Assembly (NCBI GenBank): GCA_041494805.1
Contig: JBGQBN010000007.1
Location: 1-64,000, forward strand
Length of the DNA stretch: 64,000 nt
From: JBGQBN01 sp041494805
GTDB taxonomy: Bacteria > Acidobacteriota > Terriglobia > Terriglobales > Acidobacteriaceae
Reading direction: 5' to 3'
Under the pieces are notes generated by a model. That model had not been told where the DNA came from, did not search any database, and worked only from the letters and a program-made list of their open reading frames with translations. Made by a program: the position numbers and the translations under genes. This document shows, one piece after another, positions 16,098-23,966 of this stretch (position 1 is the first letter of the stretch; each line of letters opens with the position of its first letter).

Positions 16098-18239
16098 CTA
16101 AAGGGTGGTGGCCTGCTCGCGGCGGCGCGCCTGAATCTCGATGTAGACGTTGACCAGCGATACCGCCGCGGGGGTGACGCCCGGGATCCGCGAGGCGTGG
16201 CCGAGCGTGCGCGGGCGGATCTTGAAGAGTTTTTCCTGCATCTCGCGGGAGAGGCCGCTGATCGAGTGATAGTCGAACCATTCTGGAATGGTTCGCTGCT
16301 CGGCCTTCTTCAAGCGCTCGATGGCGCGGTGTTGCTGCAGCAGGTAGCCTTCGTATTTGATTTCGGTCTCGACGGACTTGAGTTCGTTGCGGATTTCGGA
16401 GGAAAGAGCGGCCACGGATTTTCGCGGATTTTCGCGGATTTCTTCTCTTGCGAAAAAATCGGGGACGAGATTGCGGAGCTCGGGGACTAGGTGCTCGATC
16501 ACGATCTCGGGACGTTTGAGCAGTTGGGCGCAGGTCTGGCCTAGGGCGGAGGACCAGTCGTTGGTCGTTGGCCCTTGGTCGTTCGCAACGGCCGGGCATT
16601 GCTCGGCTCGGACGGGCGAGTCGCCCGTCCCCACACGTTCCAGCATGGCGCTGGTGAGTCTTGTTTTCTCCAGCAGCAGCTTCATGAATTCCAGGCGTTG
16701 CTGCTTGGCCAGGAAATCAGTCCAGGCGGTATCGGAGATCAGGCCTACGCGGCGACCGTGCGGAGTCAGGCGGCGGTCGGCGTTGTCGATGCGCAGGTGG
16801 AGGCGAAATTCGGCGCGCGAAGTGAACATGCGGTACGGCTCGTTTGTGCCTTTGGAGATGAGGTCGTCGATGAGGATGGCGGTGTAGGCCTCGGTGCGGT
16901 CGAGGATGAGCGGCGATTCGTTCTTCACTTTTAATGCGGCATTGATGCCGGCCATCAGGCCCTGGCAGGCGGCTTCCTCGTATCCGCTGGTGCCGTTGAT
17001 CTGGCCGGCGAGGAAGAGGTCTGCGATCTTCTTGGTTTCTAGAGTGCGCTCGAGTTCGGTGGGATCGATCGAGTCGTATTCGATGGCGTACCCGGGACGC
17101 AGCATCTCGGCGGTCTCAAGGCCGGGAATGGACTTGATAATCGCAAGCTGAACCTCGACCGGCAGCGACGTGCTCATGCCGTTGACGTAGATCTCGTGCG
17201 TGTTCAGGCCTTCGGGTTCGAGGAACAATTGGTGCGTGGTTTTGTCGGGGAATTTGACGATCTTGTCTTCGATCGACGGACAGTAACGCGGGCCGATGGA
17301 TTGGATCTGGCCGCTGTACATCGGCGAGCGATGCACGTTTTCGCGGATGATGCGCTGGGTTTCGGGCGTGGTCCAGGCGATGAAACACGGTACCTGGGAA
17401 TCGTGGTGAGCGACTCGCTTCGTACGGAAGCTGAACGGTGTGGGATCGGGATCGCCGGGTTGCATTTGGAAGCGCGACCAGTCGATGGTGCGTCCGTCGA
17501 GGCGGGGCGGGGTGCCGGTCTTCAGGCGGCAGCCGCGGAGGCCGAGCTTTTTCAGGGATTCGCCGAGGAGAACGGCGGCGGGTTCGCCGGAGCGCCCTGC
17601 GGGATACTGCTGTTCGCCGCAGTGGATGAGTCCGTTGAGAAAAGTTCCGGTGGTGATGATGACGGCAGCGGCGCCGACGGTGCGGCCGTCGCGGAGGCGG
17701 ATGCCGCGGATTGCTCGCTTGCGTTCGCAGTCGTTGGTCGTTGGTCGTGGGTCGTTGGCAAGAGCAGATTCCTCGGCGCTGCGCTCCTCGGAATGACAAC
17801 CAGCAAGGGAATTTGCCAACGACGAACGACCGACGACCGACGACGGTTCGATAATCAAGTCGGCCACTTCAGCTTGTTTGATCTTCAAGTTCGGCTGTGA
17901 TTCGAGCACCTCGCGCATTTTGAGGCGATAGGCTTGTTTGTCGCACTGGGCGCGGGGAGACCAGACGGCGGGTCCGCGCGAAGTGTTGAGCAGGCGGAAC
18001 TGGATACCGACGGCGTCGGTAATTTCACCCATGATGCCGCCGAGGGCGTCCACTTCGCGGACCAGGTGTCCTTTGGCAATTCCGCCGATGGCGGGGTTGC
18101 AGGACATCTGCGCGATCAGGTCGACATTGAGGGTGTAGAGGGCGGTCTTCAGGCCGAGGCGGGCGGCGGCCATCGCGGCCTCGCATCCGGCATGGCCGGC
18201 GCCGACTACGACTACGTCGAATTGTTCGGTGAAGGGCAT
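16098..18239 (-). CDS. mnmG: tRNA uridine-5-carboxymethylaminomethyl modification enzyme MnmG, with repeat-encoded inserts
   Basis: MnmG, with MnmE, installs the carboxymethylaminomethyl group on wobble U34 of tRNAs using FAD and methylene-THF. Landmarks: VVGAGHAGCEAAMAAARLG (FAD-binding), SCNPAIGGIAKGHLVREVDALGG, TTGTFLNGLIHCGE, PRLDGRTI, and GQINGTSGYEEAACQGLMAG. At 713 residues it is much longer than the usual 620-630. The excess matches three in-frame stretches encoded by dispersed repeats (17730-17844, 16553-16630, 16411-16441). I use ATG 18239; a TTG at 18248 is also possible. The frame is open throughout, so the protein may be functional with surface loops added. No mnmE is in the window. 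Confidence 0.93.
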   Translation of the reverse strand: MPFTEQFDVVVVGAGHAGCEAAMAAARLGLKTALYTLNVDLIAQMSCNPAIGGIAKGHLVREVDALGGIMGEITDAVGIQFRLLNTSRGPAVWSPRAQCDKQAYRLKMREVLESQPNLKIKQAEVADLIIEPSSVVGRSSLANSLAGCHSEERSAEESALANDPRPTTNDCERKRAIRGIRLRDGRTVGAAAVIITTGTFLNGLIHCGEQQYPAGRSGEPAAVLLGESLKKLGLRGCRLKTGTPPRLDGRTIDWSRFQMQPGDPDPTPFSFRTKRVAHHDSQVPCFIAWTTPETQRIIRENVHRSPMYSGQIQSIGPRYCPSIEDKIVKFPDKTTHQLFLEPEGLNTHEIYVNGMSTSLPVEVQLAIIKSIPGLETAEMLRPGYAIEYDSIDPTELERTLETKKIADLFLAGQINGTSGYEEAACQGLMAGINAALKVKNESPLILDRTEAYTAILIDDLISKGTNEPYRMFTSRAEFRLHLRIDNADRRLTPHGRRVGLISDTAWTDFLAKQQRLEFMKLLLEKTRLTSAMLERVGTGDSPVRAEQCPAVANDQGPTTNDWSSALGQTCAQLLKRPEIVIEHLVPELRNLVPDFFAREEIRENPRKSVAALSSEIRNELKSVETEIKYEGYLLQQHRAIERLKKAEQRTIPEWFDYHSISGLSREMQEKLFKIRPRTLGHASRIPGVTPAAVSLVNVYIEIQARRREQATTL
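16411..16441. repeat. Repeat word inside mnmG (third insert)
   Basis: GCCACGGATT followed by two TTCGCGGATT units. The same word family forms both arms of the intergenic element at 46071-46147. It encodes the segment EEIRENPRKSVA in MnmG. Confidence 0.75.
16553..16630. repeat. Repeat insert inside mnmG (second insert)
   Basis: Contains GTCGTTGGTCGTTGG-type words (16557-16583) and a perfect hairpin, GGACGGGCG-AGT-CGCCCGTCC at 16610-16630. It encodes part of GTGDSPVRAEQCPAVANDQG in the protein. Confidence 0.75.
17730..17844. repeat. Paired-arm palindromic repeat inside mnmG (first insert)
   Basis: Two 32-base arms, 17730-17761 and the complement of 17813-17844, agree at 28 positions and are each made of repeated GTCGTTG-type words. 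Between them lies a different repeat unit (17764-17798, CCTCGGCGCTGCGCTCCTCG then GAATGAC) related to 4987-5012. The whole stretch is translated in frame and adds roughly 40 residues between the FAD domain strands of MnmG. Confidence 0.85.
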
Positions 18240-18396
18240 ATTGGTCAAGCGAACCGTGTTCGGCGAGCAATGGGCTCTATTCTAGCAACTCCGGGCGGAC
18301 TCGCATCCCGAGGGTATGACCGAAGCGAATCCGCGTCCCTTGTCACGGAGTTTTCTGGCCCTTATAGTGGTTACTTCACCCTGCGAAGGAGCGGCA

Positions 18397-19098
18397 ATGA
18401 CTAATAAGAAATTCTTTGAGCAATTGGATGCGCGGATCGCGAAGTATGACCTGCTTTGCCATCCGTTTTATAAGGCGTGGAGTGCGGGTGAACTGACTCG
18501 CGACGATCTGCGGGCGTACGCGCAAGACTACTACCATCATGTGGAAGCGTTTCCGGCTTACTTGGCGGGGCTGGGCATTCGCCTGGAAGACGGCGAACTG
18601 CGGCGGGCGGTGTTGGCCAACATGGCCGACGAAAGGGGCGGGGAGGATGGATTTGGTGAGCCGGCGCGGGCGCACTCCGAGCTTTGGTTGGACTTCGCCG
18701 AAGGTATGGGAGCGGATCGCGGGATGCGGAGGCATAAGCCGGCGGCCGAGATCGCCGAGCTCATGGAATTTTTCCATCGCACAGCCAGTGAAGGGACACC
18801 CGAAGAAGCGCTGGCAGCGTTCTATGCCTACGAATCGCAGGTGCCACGCGTGGCGAAAGAGAAGGCACGCGGGCTGCGCGAGATGTACGGGGCGGATGCG
18901 CGCACGTGTGGGTACTTTGCTTTGCACGCCACTGCCGACGTGTATCACGCGCAGGTCTGGCGGCGGCAGCTGGAGAAACAGCTGGAAGCGAATCCCGCAG
19001 CGGCCGAGAGAGCGCTGGAGGCCGGAGAGTCGGCAGCCAGAAGGTTGTGGCGTGCGCTGGATGGGATTGAAGAGCGCCGGTTGGCTGTGGCCGCATAG
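18397..19098 (+). CDS. CADD-like protein of the TenA/PqqC fold (putative pABA synthesis)
   Basis: 233 residues with AAGGAG six bases before ATG 18397; an upstream in-frame ATG is ignored. The all-helical TenA/PqqC-like sequence matches the CADD subfamily: FFEQLDARIAKYDLLCHPFYKAW, LRAYAQDYYHHVEAFPAYLAGL, NMADERGGEDGFGEPARAHSELWLDFAEG, and YFALHATADVYHAQVWR. Conserved His/Glu residues fit the di-iron site. The Chlamydia member is a self-sacrificing enzyme that makes p-aminobenzoate from one of its own Tyr residues, bypassing PabABC. Whether this protein does the same is inference; several Tyr residues lie at the expected positions near the N-terminus. Confidence 0.85.
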   Translation: MTNKKFFEQLDARIAKYDLLCHPFYKAWSAGELTRDDLRAYAQDYYHHVEAFPAYLAGLGIRLEDGELRRAVLANMADERGGEDGFGEPARAHSELWLDFAEGMGADRGMRRHKPAAEIAELMEFFHRTASEGTPEEALAAFYAYESQVPRVAKEKARGLREMYGADARTCGYFALHATADVYHAQVWRRQLEKQLEANPAAAERALEAGESAARRLWRALDGIEERRLAVAA

Positions 19099-19123
19099 GA
19101 TTCAATCACCGGCAGAGGCACTG

Positions 19124-19166
19124 GAGCCACTGATTCTCTATGAAATCAGTGGCTCTGTGTTGTTTA
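19124..19166 (+). terminator. Intrinsic terminator after the CADD-like gene
   Basis: A perfect 12-bp stem, GAGCCACTGATT (19124-19135) with AATCAGTGGCTC (19144-19155), 8-base loop, followed by the T-rich TGTGTTGTTT. It lies 25 bases after the stop codon. Confidence 0.75.
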
Positions 19167-19189
19167 CGACGCGATATACTCTCCTCGCC

Positions 19190-20302
19190 ATGCTGGTTGT
19201 CATAGCTCTTACACTAGGCTTGGCGCAGTCTCCTACTGGCGCAGGCAACCCGCAACCGCAATCCACAAGGCCGCAAGCGATTACCACAACCAGGCTTTCC
19301 CCTGCTGAAATCCCCCAACTGAAGGCCAGAGCGGAAGGTGGGGATGCGACTGCACAACTGACGCTAGGCCAGGCATGCGAAGACGGGAACGGAATCCAGC
19401 AGAACGATGCGCTGGCGGTGAAATGGTACCGGAAAGCGGCGGAGCAGGGGAACGCAGAGGCGCAGAACAGTTTAGGCGTCATGTACCGCACCGGACGTGG
19501 GGTAGAGAGCAGCAAGGAAGAGGCGATGCAGTGGTATCGCAAGGCAGCGCGACAAGGGAATGCGACGGCCATATTCAATATTGGTACCGCCTACTACAAC
19601 GGGGATGGAGTGACCATTGATGATTCCATGGCGTACGCATGGTTCCTCGCCGCAGAGGCCGCCGGCAGCAAGAACGGTGTGGACGCGGCCCACAGGATAT
19701 CGGCAGAACTGAGCGACTACCGCAGGGTCGATGCCCTAATGAACCTGGCCGGAATGTACCGAATCGGAACCGAGCTGCCGCAGGATCTTGCTGCTGCGGC
19801 GAAGTGGTACCGTGAAGCGGCCAAGGACGGCAGCGTGCCGGCGCGTGTGCAGCTGGCCAACATGATGATTTTTGGGCAGGGAGTACAGCAAGACTATGGG
19901 GAAGCACGGCACGCGTGCGAAGAGGCAGCCAAGCAGCGGTATGCGCCAGGAGCCTTCTGCGTGGGCCTTTTGTACCAGAATGGCCTTGGCGTGGCGAAAG
20001 ATACCGGCGAAACGCGGAAGTGGTTCAGCCGGGCTGCCGAGTGGGGTCATACCACCGCGATGTTTTACCTAGGTCAGATGTACTGGGAAGGTGTCGGAGG
20101 CAAGGTGGACAAAGAAAGAGCATATGTGTGGACATTTCTCGCGGCCCGCGCGGGCGTTCCCGGAGCGAAGGAGCGTGAAGAACTTCTGGAAAAAGGAATG
20201 GAAGGCTCGCAGGTGAAGAGCGCTCAAAAGAAGGTGGCGGAGTGGGACAAACAACATCGCATGCTCGGGCTGAGAAAGTACTCCGCACCTCTACCCAATT
20301 GA
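19190..20302 (+). CDS. Exported Sel1-repeat protein
   Basis: 370 residues from ATG 19190; GTG 19157 would give a longer signal sequence but sits next to the terminator stem. The N-terminus (MLVVIALTLGLAQS) is a short signal peptide. At least six Sel1-like repeats follow, for example AQLTLGQACEDGNGIQQNDALAVKWYRKAAEQGN, AQNSLGVMYRTGRGVE, and AFCVGLLYQNGLGVAKDTGETRKWFSRAAEWG, the usual A-x-LG-x-Y-x-G-x-GV pattern. Such proteins are scaffolds for protein interactions, usually periplasmic. The partner is unknown. Confidence 0.85.
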   Translation: MLVVIALTLGLAQSPTGAGNPQPQSTRPQAITTTRLSPAEIPQLKARAEGGDATAQLTLGQACEDGNGIQQNDALAVKWYRKAAEQGNAEAQNSLGVMYRTGRGVESSKEEAMQWYRKAARQGNATAIFNIGTAYYNGDGVTIDDSMAYAWFLAAEAAGSKNGVDAAHRISAELSDYRRVDALMNLAGMYRIGTELPQDLAAAAKWYREAAKDGSVPARVQLANMMIFGQGVQQDYGEARHACEEAAKQRYAPGAFCVGLLYQNGLGVAKDTGETRKWFSRAAEWGHTTAMFYLGQMYWEGVGGKVDKERAYVWTFLAARAGVPGAKEREELLEKGMEGSQVKSAQKKVAEWDKQHRMLGLRKYSAPLPN

Positions 20303-20376
20303 GCTCCATTTTGCGCGAAGCAACCATGGGCGAAGTAGCAAACGGCCGGCTCATTCTTTGTGGATGGAATTTCGAT

Positions 20377-20772
20377 ATGGCAAAAGCAGCCCCGATCGGC
20401 GCGCGCGGCATAGCCGAGGAAACCGTTGAGTTCAAGCACACTTTGACCTCCCACAATCTCGAGCTGCCGCCGGTGTATTCCACGCCCGACATGGTGCGGC
20501 TGATGGAGATCGCCGCTTTCCATGCGTTGCAGCCCTACTGCGAAGAGAATGAGATCACGGTGGGGACAGCCATCAACATTGAGCATCGCGCGGCCAGCGG
20601 CATCGGGTCTCGGGTACGGGCCGAGGCGGTGCTGGAGTCGTTCAATGGGCGGTTTTACAGTTTGCGGGTGAGCGCGCGCGACGATGTCCGGGAGATCGGG
20701 CGGGGAACGGTCGGCCGGGCCGTGGTGAATTTGGCGAAGTTCCAGGAGAAGATGAAGAAGGACAGTGGTTAG
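20377..20772 (+). CDS. FlK-like hotdog thioesterase
   Basis: 131 residues of the fluoroacetyl-CoA-thioesterase-like hotdog family: FKHTLTSHNLELPPVYSTPDMVRLMEIAAFHAL, TVGTAINIEHRAASGIGSRVRAEAVL, and GRGTVGRAVVNLAKF. Conserved Thr (PVYSTP), Glu (MEIAA) and His (INIEHRA) correspond to the catalytic triad of FlK. Many members are general acyl-CoA thioesterases, so fluoroacetate specificity is not implied. ATG 20377 was chosen to match the family start; upstream ATGs at 20326 and 20242 are in frame. Confidence 0.8.
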   Translation: MAKAAPIGARGIAEETVEFKHTLTSHNLELPPVYSTPDMVRLMEIAAFHALQPYCEENEITVGTAINIEHRAASGIGSRVRAEAVLESFNGRFYSLRVSARDDVREIGRGTVGRAVVNLAKFQEKMKKDSG

Positions 20773-20801
20773 TGGTCAGTGGCTAGTGATCAGTGACTAG
20801 C
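20760..20801. repeat. Short word repeat in spacer
   Basis: CAGTGGTTAGTGGTCAGTGG followed by CTAGTGATCAGTGACTAG is a run of related 7-10 base words beginning in the last codons of the thioesterase gene. No other feature is visible. Confidence 0.5.
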
Positions 20802-20846
20802 ATTGCAGGTCCGCGGACGGACCGAGATTTATTCAGAGCAGGGCCT

Positions 20847-21689
20847 ATGGATCTTGAAAAGCAAAAAGCAAAGGCGAATACATTTCGAGCCATGCATGGG
20901 GGCCCAAGAATTCTCTTGCTGCCCAACGCTTGGGATGTGGCCAGTGCGCGCATTGTGGAAGAAGCTGGTCTTGGGGCGGTGGCCACGACCAGTGCGGGGA
21001 TTGCGTTTACGCTGGGGTATGCGGACGGACAGCATATCTCACGCAGGGAGATGCTGGAGGTGGTTGCGCGCATCGCGGCCGCGGTCGAGGTTCCGGTCAC
21101 GGCTGACGCGGAGGCGGGGTATGGCGATCGTCCGGAGGACGCGGCGCAAACGGCACGAGAAGTCATCGAGGCTGATGCGGTGGGAATGAATCTGGAGGAT
21201 GGCACGGATGACCGGCAGCATCCGCTGATCGAGTTGCCGTTGCAACTCGAGAAAGTGGCGGCGGTGCGGGAGGCGGGACGAGCAGCGGGAGTACCGATCG
21301 TGTTGAATGCACGAACCGATGTGTATTTGCTGCAGGTCGGGGCGCCTGAAGGTCGTTATGACGAGGCGCTGCGTCGGCTGGCGGCGTTTCGCGATGCGGG
21401 CGCGGATTGCGTGTTTGTGCCGGGGTTGCGGGATGAGGAGACCATTCGGCGCTTGGTGGTGGAGCTCAAGTGTCCGGTAAACATTCTGGCGGGACCGGGG
21501 TCTCCTTCCGTGCCTGAATTGCAGAAGCTGGGTGTGGCTCGCGTGAGCTTGGGATCGGGCCCGATGCGGGCAACACTGGGGCTGGTGCGGAGAATGGCAG
21601 AGGAGCTGAAGAGCGCGGGGACCTACCACACTCTGGAAGGCGCGCCTTCCCATGCGGATGTGAACCGGATGATGGGGCAGTCTGAGTGA
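20847..21689 (+). CDS. PEP mutase / isocitrate lyase superfamily protein
   Basis: 280 residues. The TIM-barrel superfamily pattern is clear: RILLLPNAWDVASARIVEEAGLGAVATTSAGIA, VPVTADAEAGYGD with the metal-binding acids, EADAVGMNLEDG, IVLNARTDVYLL, and AGADCVFVPGLRD. It belongs with the phosphonomutase/oxaloacetate-decarboxylase/2-methylisocitrate-lyase-like enzymes. The KKCGH-type motif of isocitrate lyases is absent, so lyase activity on a different 2-oxo or hydroxy acid is likely. The start is ATG 20847 with AGCAGGG just upstream. Confidence 0.83.
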   Translation: MDLEKQKAKANTFRAMHGGPRILLLPNAWDVASARIVEEAGLGAVATTSAGIAFTLGYADGQHISRREMLEVVARIAAAVEVPVTADAEAGYGDRPEDAAQTAREVIEADAVGMNLEDGTDDRQHPLIELPLQLEKVAAVREAGRAAGVPIVLNARTDVYLLQVGAPEGRYDEALRRLAAFRDAGADCVFVPGLRDEETIRRLVVELKCPVNILAGPGSPSVPELQKLGVARVSLGSGPMRATLGLVRRMAEELKSAGTYHTLEGAPSHADVNRMMGQSE

Positions 21690-21740
21690 GTTCCTCCGGA
21701 TAACCGGCGGGCGAGGGCGCCCGCCCCACACGGCAGCTGG

Positions 21741-23237
21741 TTGTACCATGGTTTGGTGCAGACGCTGGCACAAAGCGTGCTCGATTACATTCGGCGACGG
21801 GAGTTGCTGCAGGCTGGAGATCGTGTGGGTGTCGCGGTCTCGGGCGGAGCTGACTCGGTCGCGCTGCTGCGTTTGCTGCTTGAGTTGCGCAAGGAACTCG
21901 GCATTGTCCTTTCGGTAGTTCACTTCAACCACAAGTTGCGCGGCGCGGAGTCCGACGCGGACGAACAGTTTGTGGCGGAATTGGCCCGTCGGAACAAACT
22001 GGAGTTGCATTGTGAATCCGGCGAGGTCGCGGTTTACGCCAGCGAAAAGCGTTTGAGCCGGGAAGCAGCGGCGCGGGAGATGCGATACGAATACTTCTGG
22101 CGCTTGTTACGAGACGGCGTGGTGAATCGCATGGCTACTGCGCACACTCTGGATGATCAGGCCGAGACGGTCTTGCTGAAAGTTGTGCGTGGGGCTGGGA
22201 CCCGCGGGCTGGCGGGGATTTATCCCCAGTTGTTAGAGAGTCGTCAGTCCCTGCGCTTCGCTCAGGGCAGGCTAAAAACAGTCGTCGGTCGTCAGGAGGC
22301 TTCAATCATTCGGCCGTTGCTTGCGACCAGGCGTAAGGATTTGGAGGCCTATCTCGCGGCACTAGGACAGGAGTGGCGGGAGGACTCGAGCAATCGTGAT
22401 TTGCGGCATGCGCGTAACCGGGTGCGGCATGGGATTCTGCCGCGGTTGGAGCGGAATCTGAATCCGGCGGTGCGCGAAGTATTGGCGGAAACGGCGGAGA
22501 TTGCGCGGGCGGAGGAGGAGTTTTGGGGACAGGAAGTTGCGCGAGTGCTTCCACGGGTGTGGGAAGCCCGCCACAGCCGGCGGGACGCCGGCGCTACAGA
22601 ATCCGCTGGCGGAGTGCTGAAGCTGGATTTGCTTGCGGAGTTTCCGCTGGCCCTGCGGCGGCGGATCGTTCGGGCCGGAGCTGAGTATCTGGACTTGCGG
22701 TTGGAGTTCCGGCAGGTCGAGGAAATTCTCGAGCTGGCTTCGGGCGGTCCGGGATCGGCAAGGTCGGCCGTTCTGCAGGAGGGCTGGGTCATGTCGCGGG
22801 GGAAAGACAAGCTTACTTTCGAGCCGTCCGGCGAAGCTAAGAGAAAGGCTGACCGCGATTACGAGTATCGCTTTCCCGTTCCCGGGCGGATCGAGGTTCC
22901 TGAGGCGGCGACCTGGTTTGAAGCGGTGCTGGTCTCGGGGAATGCTGGGGCGGGGTATAATCCCGAGCACTCATTCGATCCGGCATTGTTGGCGAAAGAG
23001 TTACGAGTTCGAAATTGGCGTGCGGGAGACCGCTTTTGGCCGGCCCATACCAAGTCTCCCAGGAAGATCAAGGAACTACTGCAAGAGCGACATGTGACTG
23101 GGACACAGCGGAAACTCTGGCCGGTGGTGGTGAGCGGCCATGACATCATTTGGGTTCGCGGGTTTCCAGCACCGGCGCAGTTGAGGCCACGGGATGGGGC
23201 CATGGAGGCGGTAGTAATCCGGGAAGTCGGAAGTTAG
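21741..23237 (+). CDS. tilS: tRNA(Ile)-lysidine synthase TilS, with repeat-encoded inserts
   Basis: TilS joins lysine to C34 of tRNA-Ile(CAU), allowing AUA decoding. The PP-loop ATP pyrophosphatase motif SGGADSVAL is near residue 34, followed by VVHFNHKLRGAESDADEQFV and ATAHTLDDQAETVLLKVVRGAG, both typical of TilS. The C-terminal TilS domain ends with WRAGDRFWPAHTKSPRKIKELLQERHV. At 498 residues it is long; two stretches (22240-22296 and 22570-22600) are encoded by dispersed repeats and lie in frame. The true start may be GTG 21756. The order tilS-hpt-ftsH is the same as in Bacillus. Confidence 0.93.
   Translation: MYHGLVQTLAQSVLDYIRRRELLQAGDRVGVAVSGGADSVALLRLLLELRKELGIVLSVVHFNHKLRGAESDADEQFVAELARRNKLELHCESGEVAVYASEKRLSREAAAREMRYEYFWRLLRDGVVNRMATAHTLDDQAETVLLKVVRGAGTRGLAGIYPQLLESRQSLRFAQGRLKTVVGRQEASIIRPLLATRRKDLEAYLAALGQEWREDSSNRDLRHARNRVRHGILPRLERNLNPAVREVLAETAEIARAEEEFWGQEVARVLPRVWEARHSRRDAGATESAGGVLKLDLLAEFPLALRRRIVRAGAEYLDLRLEFRQVEEILELASGGPGSARSAVLQEGWVMSRGKDKLTFEPSGEAKRKADRDYEYRFPVPGRIEVPEAATWFEAVLVSGNAGAGYNPEHSFDPALLAKELRVRNWRAGDRFWPAHTKSPRKIKELLQERHVTGTQRKLWPVVVSGHDIIWVRGFPAPAQLRPRDGAMEAVVIREVGS
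22240..22296. repeat. Repeat insert in tilS (first)
   Basis: GTCGTCAGTCCCTG, CGCTTCGCTCAGGGCAGGCT and GTCGTCGGTCGTCAGG words. They lie in the loop that follows the conserved RGAGTRGLAGI segment and are translated in frame as a low-complexity stretch (ESRQSLRFAQGRLKTVVGRQ). Confidence 0.7.
22570..22600. repeat. Repeat insert in tilS (second)
   Basis: A hairpin, GCCGGCG (22576-22582) with CGCCGGC (22586-22592), inside a GACGCCGGCGCTACA-like unit. A related copy lies at 48944-48962 by the DNA ligase start. Confidence 0.65.
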
Positions 23238-23254
23238 GAGGCGCGCGCCGCATC

Positions 23255-23812
23255 ATGAATCCAACCTCGAAAGCGGAACAGTTGCGGGTGGTGGTCCCGG
23301 CGGAGCAGATCCAGAAGCGCGTACGGGAGATGGCGCGGCAGATTTCCGATGACTACCAGGGGAAGACCATTCACGCCCTGGCGCTGCTGGAAAATGGATT
23401 CATGTTCATGGCGGACCTGGTCCGGGCGCTTGAAGTCCCGGTGATCTGCCAGTTCATCAAGCCCCGCTACCGCACCCAGCAGAGCAACGGTCCGGGAGAC
23501 TTCCTGGAGATCTTCTTCAGCCATGAACCAGACATAAGCGGCCAGCACCTGCTGCTGGTCGAAGGTTTGGTGCATTCTGGGGTGACTAGCGAATTCCTTA
23601 TTAGCGATTTACGGGCGCGGGGAGCGGCCTCGGTAAAGCTGGCCACGCTGCTGGACCGGCAATCGGCCCGGCGAGTGCAGCTGCAACCGGATTATTTTGG
23701 TTTCCTGGTGGACGAAGCGTTCCTGGTGGGATATGGGCTGGGATCACCGCATCAGATCAACCGCAACCTGCCTTACCTGGCGGCCACAAGCCAAACAGTA
23801 TCCGTGACTTAA
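23255..23812 (+). CDS. hpt: Hypoxanthine phosphoribosyltransferase-like protein, atypical PRPP loop
   Basis: 185 residues; the order tilS-hpt-ftsH and the C-terminal VGYGLG plus NRNLPYLA support the Hpt family, which salvages hypoxanthine or guanine with PRPP. The usual PRPP motif (V-E-D-I-x-D-[ST]-G-x-T) here reads LLLVEGLVHSGVTS: Glu is kept, but both Asp residues are replaced by Gly and His. The early LKG loop reads LENGFMFMADLV. These changes argue against normal catalysis. ATG 23255 has GGAGG 13 bases upstream. It may be a divergent enzyme, or a binding-only relative; the name is by family and position. Confidence 0.8.
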   Translation: MNPTSKAEQLRVVVPAEQIQKRVREMARQISDDYQGKTIHALALLENGFMFMADLVRALEVPVICQFIKPRYRTQQSNGPGDFLEIFFSHEPDISGQHLLLVEGLVHSGVTSEFLISDLRARGAASVKLATLLDRQSARRVQLQPDYFGFLVDEAFLVGYGLGSPHQINRNLPYLAATSQTVSVT

Positions 23813-23966
23813 GTCACTCCAACAACGCCGCCCTTTTTTCCGCCAGAACGGTTAAAATGGCTGTCTGACGATTTGTTCCAATCCAAATTCTGCGCCGGGC
23901 ATCTAAGTGAATGAAGAGCCCGTAGTTGCGTTTTGGAAGTAGGTCGTTACTTATCAGGAGTCCTAA

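Noticed and set aside
17116..17799. Minus-strand alternative frames inside mnmG and the plus-strand frame at 17196-17900
   Set aside because: mnmG is open and conserved through this stretch; the others are shadow frames.
18539..19189. Upstream extension of the Sel1-repeat frame
   Set aside because: It overlaps the CADD-like gene in another frame, lacks family motifs and crosses the terminator stem; the signal peptide starts at 19190.
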